Positions 37,863 to 47,214 are shown, counted from the first letter of the stretch. The stretch is DNA of 64,000 nt from Emticicia agri (GCA_945860265.1 CAMAQF010000005.1:1-64000), one strand, 5' to 3'. Notes: a model not told the origin generated them from the letters alone. Numbers and translations: made by a program.

Positions 37863-38462
37863 ATGAACAAATTTTATAGAGTTCTTTCAGCAGTTTCATT
37901 AACATTATCTATTGCTTTATGGTCATGCAGAGGCGACCAAGGCCCTCAAGGTCCTGCTGGTGCTCAGGGTCCTACTGGTGCTGCTGGCACTAACGGTACA
38001 AATGGCACAAACGGTACAAACGGTAATGCCAATGTAAAGGGTGCAGAAGTAATTGTAAAAGTAGCTGACTGGAAAACAGTTGACGCTGCTAGCATTGGTA
38101 CAGGTGCGACTGGTAAAACAGGTGCTTATACAGCAACTGACGCTAACGTAAAAGCAACAATGTTTGTTTTTGCTTTCGTTAAAGTTGGTACTCAATTTGT
38201 CGCTTTACCACGTGTAATTATCAAAGAAACTGACGGTGCAACTGAGCAGGTAAACTTTGCTTATGAAACTGGCAAAGTAACGTTCTATTACAGTTCACAA
38301 ACTGCAGCTATTGGCGGAATAAAAGCTTATGCTCCACAAACTGACCTAACTTTCTCTTACGTAACAGTTGAGAAAACAGTTGGTCAAGCTATGCAAAACG
38401 AAGGTGTAAACCTTAGAAGCCGTGACGCTGTAATGACTTATTTACAAGAACACAAGTATTAA
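37863..38462 (+). CDS. Collagen-repeat lipoprotein
   Basis: 199 aa. Lipoprotein signal with Cys at residue 22 (IALWSC). Immediately after come about ten Gly-X-Y triplets (24-54), first GPQGPAG-like, then GTN repeated. A C-terminal globular domain of about 140 aa (ANVKGAEVIVKVADW onward) has beta-rich repeats. The collagen stalk suggests a surface fibre or trimeric tether. I do not recognise the C-terminal domain beyond this. Ended by a strong terminator. Confidence 0.9.
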   Translation: MNKFYRVLSAVSLTLSIALWSCRGDQGPQGPAGAQGPTGAAGTNGTNGTNGTNGNANVKGAEVIVKVADWKTVDAASIGTGATGKTGAYTATDANVKATMFVFAFVKVGTQFVALPRVIIKETDGATEQVNFAYETGKVTFYYSSQTAAIGGIKAYAPQTDLTFSYVTVEKTVGQAMQNEGVNLRSRDAVMTYLQEHKY

Positions 38463-38502
38463 TCGTTAACTACACAAAATAGTAAGTTACGAAGTAAAAA
38501 AA

Positions 38503-38528
38503 AGCCTCCTAAACAGGAGGCTTTTTTT
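38503..38528 (+). terminator. Strong intrinsic terminator
   Basis: AGCCTCCT (38503-38510), four-base loop, AGGAGGCT (38515-38522), then T residues to 38528, preceded by an A run. Forty bp past the collagen-repeat lipoprotein. Confidence 0.95.
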
Positions 38529-38566
38529 CATTTTATTCGTTAACAAATAAATAACACTTCGATTTC

Positions 38567-39676
38567 ATGAAACAACTTTTTGGGATTTTACTTTTTTTGT
38601 GCTTTTCAGCTTCATCATTTGCACAACTTCTAAATGACAATGACTCTAAACAATTCATTATTAAAGGTTTGGACAAACTCTATAATTATGAATTCAAAGA
38701 AGCAGACACTTACTTTAAAAATGTAAAAGTCAAATACCCTAAACATCCAGTTACTCCTTTGCTAAGTGCATTACAAGTTCAATGGCAAAATCTACCCGTT
38801 GAGCAAAACCCTAAGGCTATTGCTCAATATCTTGCATTGCTCGAAAAATGTATAACATCTGCTGAAATCCTACTTCAAGATCCAAGTAAAAAAGCCGAAG
38901 CAATTTTCTTTCTTACAGCATCGCATGGCTATATAGCCTTGGTGCTTAACTATAAAAAAGAGCAGGTAAAAGCTGCTAATGAAGCCAGAAAAGCCTACGT
39001 TTATCTCAAAGATGGCAAAAAATTGACCGAAAAGAATCCAGAATTTTTGTTTACATCAGGTTTATATAATTTTTATCGCATTCAGTACCCCGAAACCCAT
39101 CCTATTGTTAAACCAATAATGCTCTTCTTTGAAAATGGCAATAAGAAACTTGGTATGCAACAACTTGAGCAATGCGTGCAAAAATCAGTTTTTTCACGTA
39201 TTGAAGCTGCATATTATTTAACGGGTCTTTATATAAAATATGAATCAAATTATCCCAAAGCTTTAGTTTATTCAAATTGGCTACACGAACGATACCCCAA
39301 TAATCTAATTTATATGATGCGACATGCAGAAACATTAATAATGAATGGAAAAATTGATGATGCTTTGCCAATTATTCAACAATTAAAACGTACTAATGAT
39401 AAAGTTTATCTTTTGGCAGGAAGTTTGTTTGAAGGAATAGTCAACGAAAAATTTAAAAAAAATGATAAAACCGCAAGCGAACAATACGTAAATATTTTAA
39501 AAATGCAGCCTAACGACCGATATACAAATGATTACTTCGCAATGGCTTACGCCGGTTTGGCTAGAATTTCTATACGCTCCGGCAATAAAAAACGTGCCGA
39601 AGAGCTTTATCGCAGATGTTTAGAATATGCCGAGTATAAATCGACTGTCAATGAAGCAAATAATTTTTTAAAATAG
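38567..39676 (+). CDS. Secreted tetratricopeptide-like repeat protein
   Basis: 369 aa with signal peptide (after SSFAQ, about 20). Helical repeat pattern consistent with TPRs (YNYEFKEADTYFKNVKVKYPKHP, NYPKALVYSNWLHERYPNN, NKKRAEELYRRCLEYAEY). It probably acts as a periplasmic scaffold. The exact family is not recognised. It lies 90 bp upstream of the T9SS-exported BNR protein. Confidence 0.87.
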   Translation: MKQLFGILLFLCFSASSFAQLLNDNDSKQFIIKGLDKLYNYEFKEADTYFKNVKVKYPKHPVTPLLSALQVQWQNLPVEQNPKAIAQYLALLEKCITSAEILLQDPSKKAEAIFFLTASHGYIALVLNYKKEQVKAANEARKAYVYLKDGKKLTEKNPEFLFTSGLYNFYRIQYPETHPIVKPIMLFFENGNKKLGMQQLEQCVQKSVFSRIEAAYYLTGLYIKYESNYPKALVYSNWLHERYPNNLIYMMRHAETLIMNGKIDDALPIIQQLKRTNDKVYLLAGSLFEGIVNEKFKKNDKTASEQYVNILKMQPNDRYTNDYFAMAYAGLARISIRSGNKKRAEELYRRCLEYAEYKSTVNEANNFLK

Positions 39677-39765
39677 ATTTCTCGACTTAAATTTACTGAT
39701 TGTAGGCACCTCCTGCCAATATAAAGTTGAACCTTTGACTGATGACTCCTTAATTTTTCTTTTAC

Positions 39766-42402
39766 ATGAAAAGAACCATTACCTTATTTTTGGTAGTATA
39801 TAGCTTTGTTGCAGCGGCACAATCAATTTCCGAAAATATTCCGACATTAAATGAATCGAAGAATTTATTTCAACATGAACAAAAATTCAGAGATTGGCTA
39901 TTTCAACAACCTAAAGAAACGAGTGGATGGAAATGGATGGCTCGATACGAGCACGAACTTCTCCGCCGAATAGATACTTCTGGCAATATGCCTTCAAGTG
40001 AGATTTTACTTTCCACCAATAAGAACATAGAAAATCTTAGAAAAAATAGCCAAAACACACGTCAAAAAGCATCAGCATGGGTTCCAGTTGGACCTTATGG
40101 AAGTGCTGATTTATTTGGAATTGGTAGAGTAAACTGCATAGCTTTTCACCCAAAAGATAGCTTAACTTTTTACATAGGTTTTGGACAAGGGGGAATATGG
40201 AAAACTACAAATGGTGGAGAATCATACACTCCAATTGGTGATAATCTTCCGATTCTGAGAGTAAGCGGTATTACACTTGACCCCAATAATCCTGAAATCA
40301 TTTATAGCTCATTGGCCGACTTTGCTTATATCGGCTATGACCTTTATACCGCAGACCGCAAACGCAATACTTATTACGGAATCGGGGTTTGGAAAAGTAA
40401 TAATGGTGGTAAAACTTGGCAACAAACAGGCCTTAAAAACCAACTCTCTGAAGGAATTACCTCAATTACTCGTACGATTTGGGTCAACCCCAAAAACTCC
40501 AAAGAAGTCGTTGTTGTAGGAACAAAAGGGATTTTCAAATCATTCGATGGTGGGGATTCTTGGTCGAATAAAGTTTTGGATAAAATGACTTCGGCTCTAT
40601 TACAGCATCCAACTAATGCTAATATTCTTTTTGCGGCTTCGGTTTATGTAGCCACTACTAAGCAAGGAGAAGCAGGAATTTGGAAATCAGAAGATGCAGG
40701 AAATACCTGGAGATATTTGACAACTGGTATAGGAAAAACGACTGTACAACGGGTAGAAATGGCGATTTCGCCAACTAATCCAAATTTGATCTATGCAGTT
40801 AGCTGCGATAATAACAATGGTTTTGAAGGCTTCTATAAAAGTAACGATAATGGCGAAACTTGGCAAAAATCAGCCTTTAAAGGTAATTTATTGTCAACCG
40901 CATATTCGGCTACTGGTGGACAAGGCTTTTATGATTTATGTATTTTAGTTCATCCAACTAAACCTCAGACGGTCTATGTTGGAGGCTTGGTTTTGAATGA
41001 AACAACCGACGGAGGCAATTCGTGGCGACAAGCGACTGGCTATACAACTATTCATCCCGACCAGCATGCTTTTGGGTATAATCCACTCAATAAGATAATT
41101 TATTTATGTAATGATGGGGGCGTTTATGCTACCAAAGAAATTATTGCCAGTACAGTTGCTAATATTTCGTGGAAATTCATCTCGAAAGGCGTAAATGCAA
41201 CTTCATGTTATCGTTTAGGTCTTTCACAGGATGGAACAAAAATTCTGGCTGGAGCTCAGGACAATAATATGTTTTTAACGCAGGATAACAAGCCCTGGAC
41301 CAATGAGTTTGGCGGCGATGGTATGGAAGGAGCTTTGAGTAAAAACTATGTCTATGGTTCTTCACAGTACGGCTTTATATCTTTTTTTAGTCTAAATGAT
41401 GTAAAAAAACAACAAACACCCGCTTTTCCACCTTCCAATAATATTGATACTGGCGAGTGGACTACCCCTTTTGTTATTAATGAAAAGAGTAATCAAATAA
41501 TTATTGCTGGCGGGAATATACATAAAATGGAAGTAGCCCAAGAAAGAAGTAAACTCAATACTATTTCAAACTTTAAGATTTACGGCACTACTCGGTATCC
41601 CCAAGTTTCAACAGCTTTGGCAGTTCCGAAATCTGATGCAAATACTATATATATTGCAAAAAAATCTACTCCAATGCTCAAACAATCATCCGAGCTTTGG
41701 CGAACTGTCAACAATGGTAAATTTTGGGAGAATATTACGAATGATATTTATAAGGATTCTTATGTAACATATCTCACAGTTGATGATAATTTTCCAGACC
41801 GTGTTTGGGCAACATTGAGCAATTTTGAGGAAGGCCAAAAAGTGTTTTATTCAAGTAATGGAGGAAAAAACTGGGAAAATATCAGTTATAATTTACCCAA
41901 TCTTCCTGCGAATAGCATTGTGTATCAGTCTGATACTGAAACCGATATTTTATATGTGGGTATGGATATTGGTGTATATTATATGGTAGAAGGCACAAAA
42001 GAATGGAAACCACTCATAACCAACCTTCCAAATGTAATTATTCATGAACTTGAAATAAATCAGGCTACTAAAAAACTTTACGCAGCAACCTTTGGTAGAG
42101 GAATCTGGATGACCGACTTACTTTCAGAAAAATCACCACAATCAGATGACTTTTATGGAATGGAAGTTTCTTTGTATCCAAACCCTAATAATGGTACATT
42201 TAAGCTGAAAACCAATTATAATAATATTGAAAAAATTCAGGTAATTGATATTTTGGGAAGGGTACGCTTTGAAGAATCGCTACAAACAAAAGCTTTAAAA
42301 TTTGGAAAACAGTTTGAAGTAAATACAATCAATTCAGGGCTTTATTTTATAAGATTAGTGTCTGGTAATTTAAGCAAAATCATAAAAATGGTGGTAAATT
42401 AA
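39766..42402 (+). CDS. Sortilin/BNR-repeat beta-propeller protein exported by type IX secretion
   Basis: 878 aa. Signal peptide (after VAAAQ), then many Asp-box/BNR units in beta-propeller order: WKTTNGGES, WKSNNGGKTW, KSFDGGDSW, WKSEDAGNTW, YKSNDNGETW, ETTDGGNSW, YSSNGGKNW. The C-terminal about 75 residues (SLYPNPNNGTFKLK ... GLYFIRLVSGNLSKIIKMVVN) are a T9SS type A sorting domain, so the protein is delivered to the cell surface or medium. The fold resembles VPS10/glycosyl hydrolase-like propellers, but no catalytic residue could be assigned. Confidence 0.93.
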   Translation: MKRTITLFLVVYSFVAAAQSISENIPTLNESKNLFQHEQKFRDWLFQQPKETSGWKWMARYEHELLRRIDTSGNMPSSEILLSTNKNIENLRKNSQNTRQKASAWVPVGPYGSADLFGIGRVNCIAFHPKDSLTFYIGFGQGGIWKTTNGGESYTPIGDNLPILRVSGITLDPNNPEIIYSSLADFAYIGYDLYTADRKRNTYYGIGVWKSNNGGKTWQQTGLKNQLSEGITSITRTIWVNPKNSKEVVVVGTKGIFKSFDGGDSWSNKVLDKMTSALLQHPTNANILFAASVYVATTKQGEAGIWKSEDAGNTWRYLTTGIGKTTVQRVEMAISPTNPNLIYAVSCDNNNGFEGFYKSNDNGETWQKSAFKGNLLSTAYSATGGQGFYDLCILVHPTKPQTVYVGGLVLNETTDGGNSWRQATGYTTIHPDQHAFGYNPLNKIIYLCNDGGVYATKEIIASTVANISWKFISKGVNATSCYRLGLSQDGTKILAGAQDNNMFLTQDNKPWTNEFGGDGMEGALSKNYVYGSSQYGFISFFSLNDVKKQQTPAFPPSNNIDTGEWTTPFVINEKSNQIIIAGGNIHKMEVAQERSKLNTISNFKIYGTTRYPQVSTALAVPKSDANTIYIAKKSTPMLKQSSELWRTVNNGKFWENITNDIYKDSYVTYLTVDDNFPDRVWATLSNFEEGQKVFYSSNGGKNWENISYNLPNLPANSIVYQSDTETDILYVGMDIGVYYMVEGTKEWKPLITNLPNVIIHELEINQATKKLYAATFGRGIWMTDLLSEKSPQSDDFYGMEVSLYPNPNNGTFKLKTNYNNIEKIQVIDILGRVRFEESLQTKALKFGKQFEVNTINSGLYFIRLVSGNLSKIIKMVVN

Positions 42403-42486
42403 ACTACAAATAGCTTCTAAAAATGATTTTAAAGTAATATTTCTTAATTTGGCATTTATATCGCAATTTGAATGCTAAACTTTTAA

Positions 42487-42835
42487 GACTACAAAACCAT
42501 ACAAGAATTCATTCAAATTTTGACTGAATACATTGAATAAGTACTAGAAAAAACCTTGAGTGTAAAACCTAATGTTCAAGTGGAATTAGTTTAGCTTCGC
42601 ACGTCATCAAGCTATCTCTGAGAAGGTATGAGTGTAGAAGAAGCAACCAATTTAGCCACGATTGATTATCTGATGTTAAGTTAGTCCTACGAAAAATTTC
42701 GATAATTTAGTATGCTTTCAATGGGTAAAAACTGAGAAGTATCAAAAAATACATTCAAAAAGAAAGACTATTTTTCGAAAAACATTAATAATTTATGGTC
42801 TTAAAAAAACAGAGGTAGTAATTTACGAAAAGTAA
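42487..42835 (+). pseudogene. Relic of an unidentified gene
   Basis: One frame from 42487 reads DYKTIQEFIQILTEYIE, stop, VLEKTLSVKPNVQVELV, stop, LRTSSSYL, stop, EGMSVEEATNLATIDYLML, S, stop, SYEKFR, stop, FSMLSMGKN, stop. A one-base shift near 42800 then gives NYGLKKTEVVIYEK and a terminal TAA at 42833-42835. The protein-like composition between stops and the coherent ending mark a decayed gene of about 115 codons. I cannot name the family. Confidence 0.55.
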
Positions 42836-43204
42836 TAAAAAAGAGAAATTCAACCCATTACAAATATTTCGAAATAAATTTTATTTTTTGTATTGGATTG
42901 AACAAACAATCAAAATTTTATTTAATACCAAAAGTAACCTTACTAATTCTTGTAAAGTTTAGGTTCTTGAAAAAATCAAAAAAATATCAGCAACATTAAA
43001 GATAAAATGTAACGAAAGAAAGGAGAATGTTCGCCGCAGCGACAAAATACAAACTATCAATAAGTTATATCATTCCAATTTGTCGATTAATATTTTCATT
43101 ACACTTAATCGTGTATATGTCAATTTACTAAAATTACCAATAAAACATTGATTATAAAGTATTTAGGAATTAATATTTAACTTCAGAATACCGTATAAAG
43201 TAAT
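42836..43204. other. AT-rich intergenic stretch
   Basis: No gene, hairpin or repeat that I can support. Very AT-rich around 42900-43200. Confidence 0.4.
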
Positions 43205-43693
43205 TTATAAAAGTTCCTTACGCTTCAAAATTGACTCAAATAGTTTCAAATCGTGCTCACTATTAAATACAGAAAACGGAAAACGTAAAAATTGACCTTT
43301 ACCAATAATTAGCAAAAAGGCATCAGCCATGCGTTCGGCTGACTGAATACTATCCCATTTCATAACTCCGCCTTCTTTCTGATTTATTTTTACTAAAATC
43401 TGGCGGCTATCAATTTCATACATAAATTTATCAAACATTTGCTTGTTTTGATCCATCTGCGAGGCTGCATAAAACTGTACATACCAAAATAACACATAAA
43501 GCCCACCACCAACAACTGCTACCACCGGGATCCACCAATTTTTGTATGTTCCAGTAAAATGAAGAACTAATCCCAGCAAAAAAAATGCGGCTGGAATCAA
43601 CAACCACTTCCATTCAGCGGTCATGTGACGCTTAAAAGAGATACTAACATATTGTTTGGGGTCTAAGGCAAATTTTTTAGTTTTTACTATCAT
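43205..43693 (-). CDS. YcxB-like membrane protein
   Basis: 162 aa. Two close membrane helices (about 31-49 and 54-74) followed by a cytoplasmic YcxB-like C-terminal domain with QMDQNKQMFDKFMYEID and a W-SIQSAER segment. Function unknown. It lies 196 bp downstream of the DUF4783 gene, separated by a terminator. Confidence 0.82.
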   Translation of the reverse strand: MIVKTKKFALDPKQYVSISFKRHMTAEWKWLLIPAAFFLLGLVLHFTGTYKNWWIPVVAVVGGGLYVLFWYVQFYAASQMDQNKQMFDKFMYEIDSRQILVKINQKEGGVMKWDSIQSAERMADAFLLIIGKGQFLRFPFSVFNSEHDLKLFESILKRKELL

Positions 43694-43804
43694 CTTATTT
43701 TTGTTAAAATTAAGTTTCTAATCGGTGCTTGAATATCGGTCTAATTTTCGACACTTAACTTCTATCTCACATTCATTCAGATTTTATTCTTCATTTGAAA
43801 GCAC

Positions 43805-43841
43805 AAAAATAGAAAAAGGCTCTGACAATTTTAGAGCCTTT
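43805..43841 (-). terminator. Terminator of the DUF4783 gene
   Basis: AAAGGCTCT (43815-43823) pairs with AGAGCCTTT (43833-43841). On the minus strand a TTTTTCTATTTTTG tract follows. Confidence 0.82.
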
Positions 43842-43889
43842 CCTATTATTTTGTAATAAGTATGAATAATATTCTTGTGTAGAGCAATA

Positions 43890-44327
43890 TCACCCTTCCC
43901 TAAACTGAATAGTATCAATCACATATTTGTTGGCATCAGCACGACGAACCAAGATATAAATCAAAAAATCTTTGTTTCGACTGCGGTAAGTGCCTACATT
44001 ATATCGCAGGTCGGCGTTTGATGCTCCCTGATAGACATATTGAAATGTCAAGGGAGGGTTTTTCTGAAAGAATGACTTAAGAATCTGTTCTGCCTGTTGA
44101 GAGGAAATTTTTCGGAAATCAATTTTTTCTGAATCTATCACCAGTTCAACTTGCTGGTTTAGACAACTTGCCAACATTCGAGAATTCCCCCCTCTAAACG
44201 ACATTCTAATTCTATCGGCCAATTCTTTATCTTCTTTACTTACCTTAGAATCATCCTTTTTTGGACGAGTAGCACTTGTAAGAAAAATAAAAATGATTGC
44301 CGACATTAAGTATTTCATGGACTTCAT
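43890..44327 (-). CDS. DUF4783 secreted protein
   Basis: About 145 aa from ATG 44327 (MKSMKYLMSAIIFIFLTSATR, a signal-like start); upstream starts at 44333 and 44387 add residues without signal character. The DUF4783 domain is clear: MSFRGGNSRMLASCLNQQVELVI, SQQAEQILKSFFQKNPP, FQYVYQGASN, and a final YVIDTIQF. Cystatin/NTF2-like small periplasmic protein, function unknown. Confidence 0.87.
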   Translation of the reverse strand: MKSMKYLMSAIIFIFLTSATRPKKDDSKVSKEDKELADRIRMSFRGGNSRMLASCLNQQVELVIDSEKIDFRKISSQQAEQILKSFFQKNPPLTFQYVYQGASNADLRYNVGTYRSRNKDFLIYILVRRADANKYVIDTIQFREG

Positions 44328-44530
44328 AATCATTAAGTTTTGAGTATCTTTGTAAATTATTATTGTATAATAAAGTCTTTTGCACAAACTATGCCAAAAA
44401 GTGATTGAATGGATATGTTTTTATTTATGTCGCTTCTTTAAAAATGGCTATAAAATCTTAATTAGTAAATTTCTAACCAAACATTGTATAGACACGCTTT
44501 GGCTCAAAAGTCATAGAAAAATTTCATTTT

Positions 44531-45031
44531 ATGTCGAATCAATTATTAAATAAAACCCAAACTCTTCAAAAAATTCGTAGAATTGCTTATCAAGTATTTG
44601 AGGAAAATTTTGAGGAATCTTCTATAATTATCGCAGGAATTAATGGAGAAGGTTATACTTTCGCTGAAATTCTTGTACATGAACTCAGACAAATCTCAGA
44701 AATAGATGTGCGTATCGCACGAGTATCTTTTGATAAAACAGCAACAGAACAACCAGAGATAAATATTGAAAGTGAAGTAGATACTTTTCACAATAAAAAC
44801 ATCGTTTTATGTGATGACGTACTTAATACGGGAAAAACCTTGGCATTTAGTTTACGTCCATTTCTGAATATTCCCATTAAAAAATTACAGGTTGCAGTAA
44901 TTGTTGACCGTAATCATCCAAATTTTCCAATTTCTGCTGATTATGTAGGATATTCCTTATCAACAACGCTCAATGAGCATATTCAAGTAGTGTTGAGCGA
45001 TGAAGAAAAAACAGGAGTTTACATTTATTAA
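44531..45031 (+). CDS. PyrR-like phosphoribosyltransferase
   Basis: 166 aa. The PRPP-binding loop is IVLCDDVLNTGKTL at 91-104 (D95, D96, T100, G101, T103). The overall length and the ARVSFDKTAT and VIVDRNHPNFPI segments are close to PyrR-type type I phosphoribosyltransferases (uracil PRTase/regulator). Whether it regulates pyr genes or salvages bases cannot be told. 10 bp upstream of gldD. Confidence 0.9.
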   Translation: MSNQLLNKTQTLQKIRRIAYQVFEENFEESSIIIAGINGEGYTFAEILVHELRQISEIDVRIARVSFDKTATEQPEINIESEVDTFHNKNIVLCDDVLNTGKTLAFSLRPFLNIPIKKLQVAVIVDRNHPNFPISADYVGYSLSTTLNEHIQVVLSDEEKTGVYIY

Positions 45032-45041
45032 GAATTAATAT

Positions 45042-45638
45042 ATGAACCAAATAAAGGTTGTAAAAGTATTATCAGTAATTATATTAAGCATTTGGCTCGG
45101 AAGTTGCAAAAGTTCAATTCAAGATTATACGCCAAAACCTCGTGGCTTCAATCGCATAGATTTGCCTCAACACCGCTACCAAACTTTGCCTAAAGTCTAT
45201 CCATACTCTTTTGAATACTCTAAAGAAGCTATTATACAACTTGATACTTTCAAAAATGCCGAACCACATTGGATAATTATTTATTATCCAAAACTAAATA
45301 CTCGCATCCAATTTACTTACAAAAAAGTTAATAATGATCTCGGTAGCTTACAAAAAATGATGGGAGATGCCGCAAAATTAGCATTTAACCACGATAAAAA
45401 AGCGTATTCAATAACCGATAAACTATTGATAACTAAGAGCGGCAAAAAAGCAGTAATCTTTGAATTAGAGGGTGAAGTGCCAAGTCCATATCAGTTTTTT
45501 GTGACTGATAGCACTAAGCATTATCTCAGAGGGGCAGTATATTTAATGACAGCCACTGAAAACGATTCACTTAAACCCATAATCGATTATATGAAAGTCG
45601 ATTCGAGACATATTCTCGAATCGCTTAAATGGCAGTAA
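45042..45638 (+). CDS. gldD: Gliding motility lipoprotein GldD
   Basis: 198 aa. Lipoprotein with Cys at residue 22 (IWLGSC), then DYTPKPRGFNRIDLPQHRY, the GldD signature, and ...FFVTDSTKHYLRGAVYLM in the C-terminal third. GldD is needed for gliding and T9SS-dependent secretion in Flavobacterium. Consistent with the T9SS substrate at 39766. Probably co-transcribed with the phosphoribosyltransferase. Confidence 0.95.
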   Translation: MNQIKVVKVLSVIILSIWLGSCKSSIQDYTPKPRGFNRIDLPQHRYQTLPKVYPYSFEYSKEAIIQLDTFKNAEPHWIIIYYPKLNTRIQFTYKKVNNDLGSLQKMMGDAAKLAFNHDKKAYSITDKLLITKSGKKAVIFELEGEVPSPYQFFVTDSTKHYLRGAVYLMTATENDSLKPIIDYMKVDSRHILESLKWQ

Positions 45639-45953
45639 ATTCCCATTTCTTAATAAGTTAGAATTTGAAATTCATTATATCTTCGGTCTTCATACCAAAT
45701 ATTGAAGGCTTTTCAAGCTTTTAAACGAACGATTGGCAATATATAAAATTTACCTTCAAAGACTCATTCGTTTACAAAATCTTCATTAGTTCAAAGTATA
45801 TATTATGACAGGGCAGACGTCTTTCATGATTATCATTTCGGCTTCTACTTTGATTTTTTTAATTACAAAAATTGACTTTTGTAATTTCAATGTTCTTGAA
45901 ATTCTTAACTTTAAAAAATACACTATTTTAATCTGTATGAGTTTAAATAGTTA
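45639..45953. other. 315-bp gap between gldD and the Rieske protein
   Basis: Contains a perfect 10-bp inverted repeat (AATTACAAAA at 45861-45870, complement at 45877-45886), but neither flank has the T tract expected of an intrinsic terminator. No gene seen. Confidence 0.4.
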
Positions 45954-46475
45954 TTATGACTTAATTTTTAAGGAGTTATTATTATTCAAAAGTTCAGTTT
46001 TAAAAACAGTAAGAGATTGTGCTGCTGGACCAGCTTGCACGGTACCATCAAGCTTAAACTGTGAACCATGAGTTGGACAAAAGAAATCGTTAGTACCATT
46101 TCTATAATTAATGGTAGTTGCTTGATGCGTGCAATCCTTTGATAATGCTATAAAAACACCTTTAGCATTGGCTATGATTATTCCATCTACGTAAGCAAAC
46201 TCGCCTTGGGTTTTCAATTTCGAAAAATTAGCATTCGTTAAATCAATTGTAAAATCAATTGTACCAGATGTGCTTCCAGTGACTCCTGAAGACACTCCAT
46301 TCGTTCCTCCGCCATTTGTTCCTCCGCCAGTGGTTCCTTTAAGAGGAGCAGGTTCAGAACCATCTTTTGAACAAGAAGTTAGCACCGTACCTAAACAATA
46401 AAATGACATTAAAGCCGCACTACTCAATCCGAGTTGCTTCAAAAATTGTCCTCTATTTAATTGTGATGTTTCCAT
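45954..46475 (-). CDS. Rieske [2Fe-2S] lipoprotein
   Basis: 173 aa. N-terminal signal with lipobox-like VLTSC (C35), then a glycine/threonine-rich linker (47-72, GGGTNGGGTNG), then the Rieske domain with the cluster ligands C115 and H117 (CTH) and C133 and H136 (CPTH). Small single-domain form, probably an electron carrier in the periplasm. Partner enzyme not in the window. Confidence 0.93.
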   Translation of the reverse strand: METSQLNRGQFLKQLGLSSAALMSFYCLGTVLTSCSKDGSEPAPLKGTTGGGTNGGGTNGVSSGVTGSTSGTIDFTIDLTNANFSKLKTQGEFAYVDGIIIANAKGVFIALSKDCTHQATTINYRNGTNDFFCPTHGSQFKLDGTVQAGPAAQSLTVFKTELLNNNNSLKIKS

Positions 46476-46644
46476 AAACCAAAAATAATTTTTAGATAAA
46501 ATTTAAACTTCATTGAAATTATGGAATTCCTTTTTTAATGACTTTGTAAAAGAATTCTTATTGTTTATTTTTAAATACAAAAATAAGGATAGCAAAGTTT
46601 CGTAAAAATAAAAAAACTTCAAAACAAAGGAAAGCAACGATAAT

Positions 46645-46690
46645 ACGTATAAAAATAAAACGCCTGTTAGCAAATTACTAACAGGCGTTT
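46645..46690 (-). terminator. Terminator of the tRNA-Glu unit
   Basis: AAACGCCTGTTAG (46658-46670) pairs with CTAACAGGCGTTT (46678-46690), a perfect 13-bp stem. On the minus strand a TTTTATTTTTAT tract follows. Confidence 0.88.
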
Positions 46691-46717
46691 ATGATTTTAT
46701 TAATCGCAGCGACTTCG

Positions 46718-46789
46718 TGACCCTACGGGGAATCGAACCCCGGTTTAATCCGTGAAAGGGACTTGTCCTAACCGCTAGACGATAGGGCC
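46718..46789 (-). tRNA. tRNA-Glu (anticodon TTC)
   Basis: 72 nt. Acceptor stem GGCCCTA/TAGGGTC, D arm GTC/GAC, anticodon loop CTTTCAC (anticodon TTC), T arm CGGGG-TTCGATT-CCCCG. CCA is not encoded. All stems pair, allowing one G-T. Confidence 0.95.
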
Positions 46790-46912
46790 GACTGGTTCCA
46801 TTTATCGTCTACAATTAAAAATCGTTGTTCAAAAGTACAATAATATTTTCGAACTACAATAGCCTAAAATATTATACCCTTGCATAAAATTCATCAAATC
46901 GCAGCGATTTGG

Positions 46913-46984
46913 TGACCCTACGGGAAATCGAACCCCGGTTTAATCCGTGAAAGGGACTTGTCCTAACCGCTAGGCGATAGGGCC
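46913..46984 (-). tRNA. tRNA-Glu (TTC), second copy with stem defects
   Basis: 72 nt, same anticodon. Two changes from the first copy: T11 to C, giving a C-A mismatch in the D stem, and C61 to T, replacing the near-invariant G53-C61 pair by G-T. Probably a weaker or decaying copy. Confidence 0.85.
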
Positions 46985-47181
46985 GGCTGGTTCCATTTAT
47001 CGTCTGCGTAAGCGAATTGTGGTGCAAAAGTACGGCAAAAAACTTAACACACAATAGCCCACTTCAAAAAAAAAACAAAATGCTCAAAGTTCTTACTAAC
47101 ATTATATCAAAAATAAGAAATATTACATTTAAAGATTAAAAAAGAAAATATCTTCGAATTTCACGAAAAACTTTGTCTGAC

Positions 47182-47214
47182 TTTCGTAAATCCCCTTTCT
47201 CTTATCTATCTTTG
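47182..47214 (+). promoter_or_regulatory. Candidate Bacteroidetes-type promoter for the M14 peptidase
   Basis: TATCTTTG at 47207-47214 matches TAnnTTTG; TTTC at 47182-47185 lies 21 bases upstream, at the -33 position. The start codon follows 34 bp later. Same geometry as 34645-34677. Confidence 0.5.

Larger units (their letters stand above)
46702..47059. repeat. Tandem duplication (195-bp period) carrying the two tRNA-Glu genes
   Basis: Both copies share flanks: aatcgcagcga before each 3' end and ggttccatttatcgtct and a terminal acaatagcc after each 5' end. Equivalent points are 195 bp apart (46718 and 46913; 46856 and 47051). The flanks have diverged. Confidence 0.75.

Noticed and set aside
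45861..45886. Perfect 10-bp hairpin as a terminator for the Rieske gene
   Set aside because: The flanking tract is A-rich in the required direction, not T-rich.
45805..46071. 88-aa plus-strand open frame
   Set aside because: Its second half is antisense to the Rieske gene and the rest is AT-rich low complexity.
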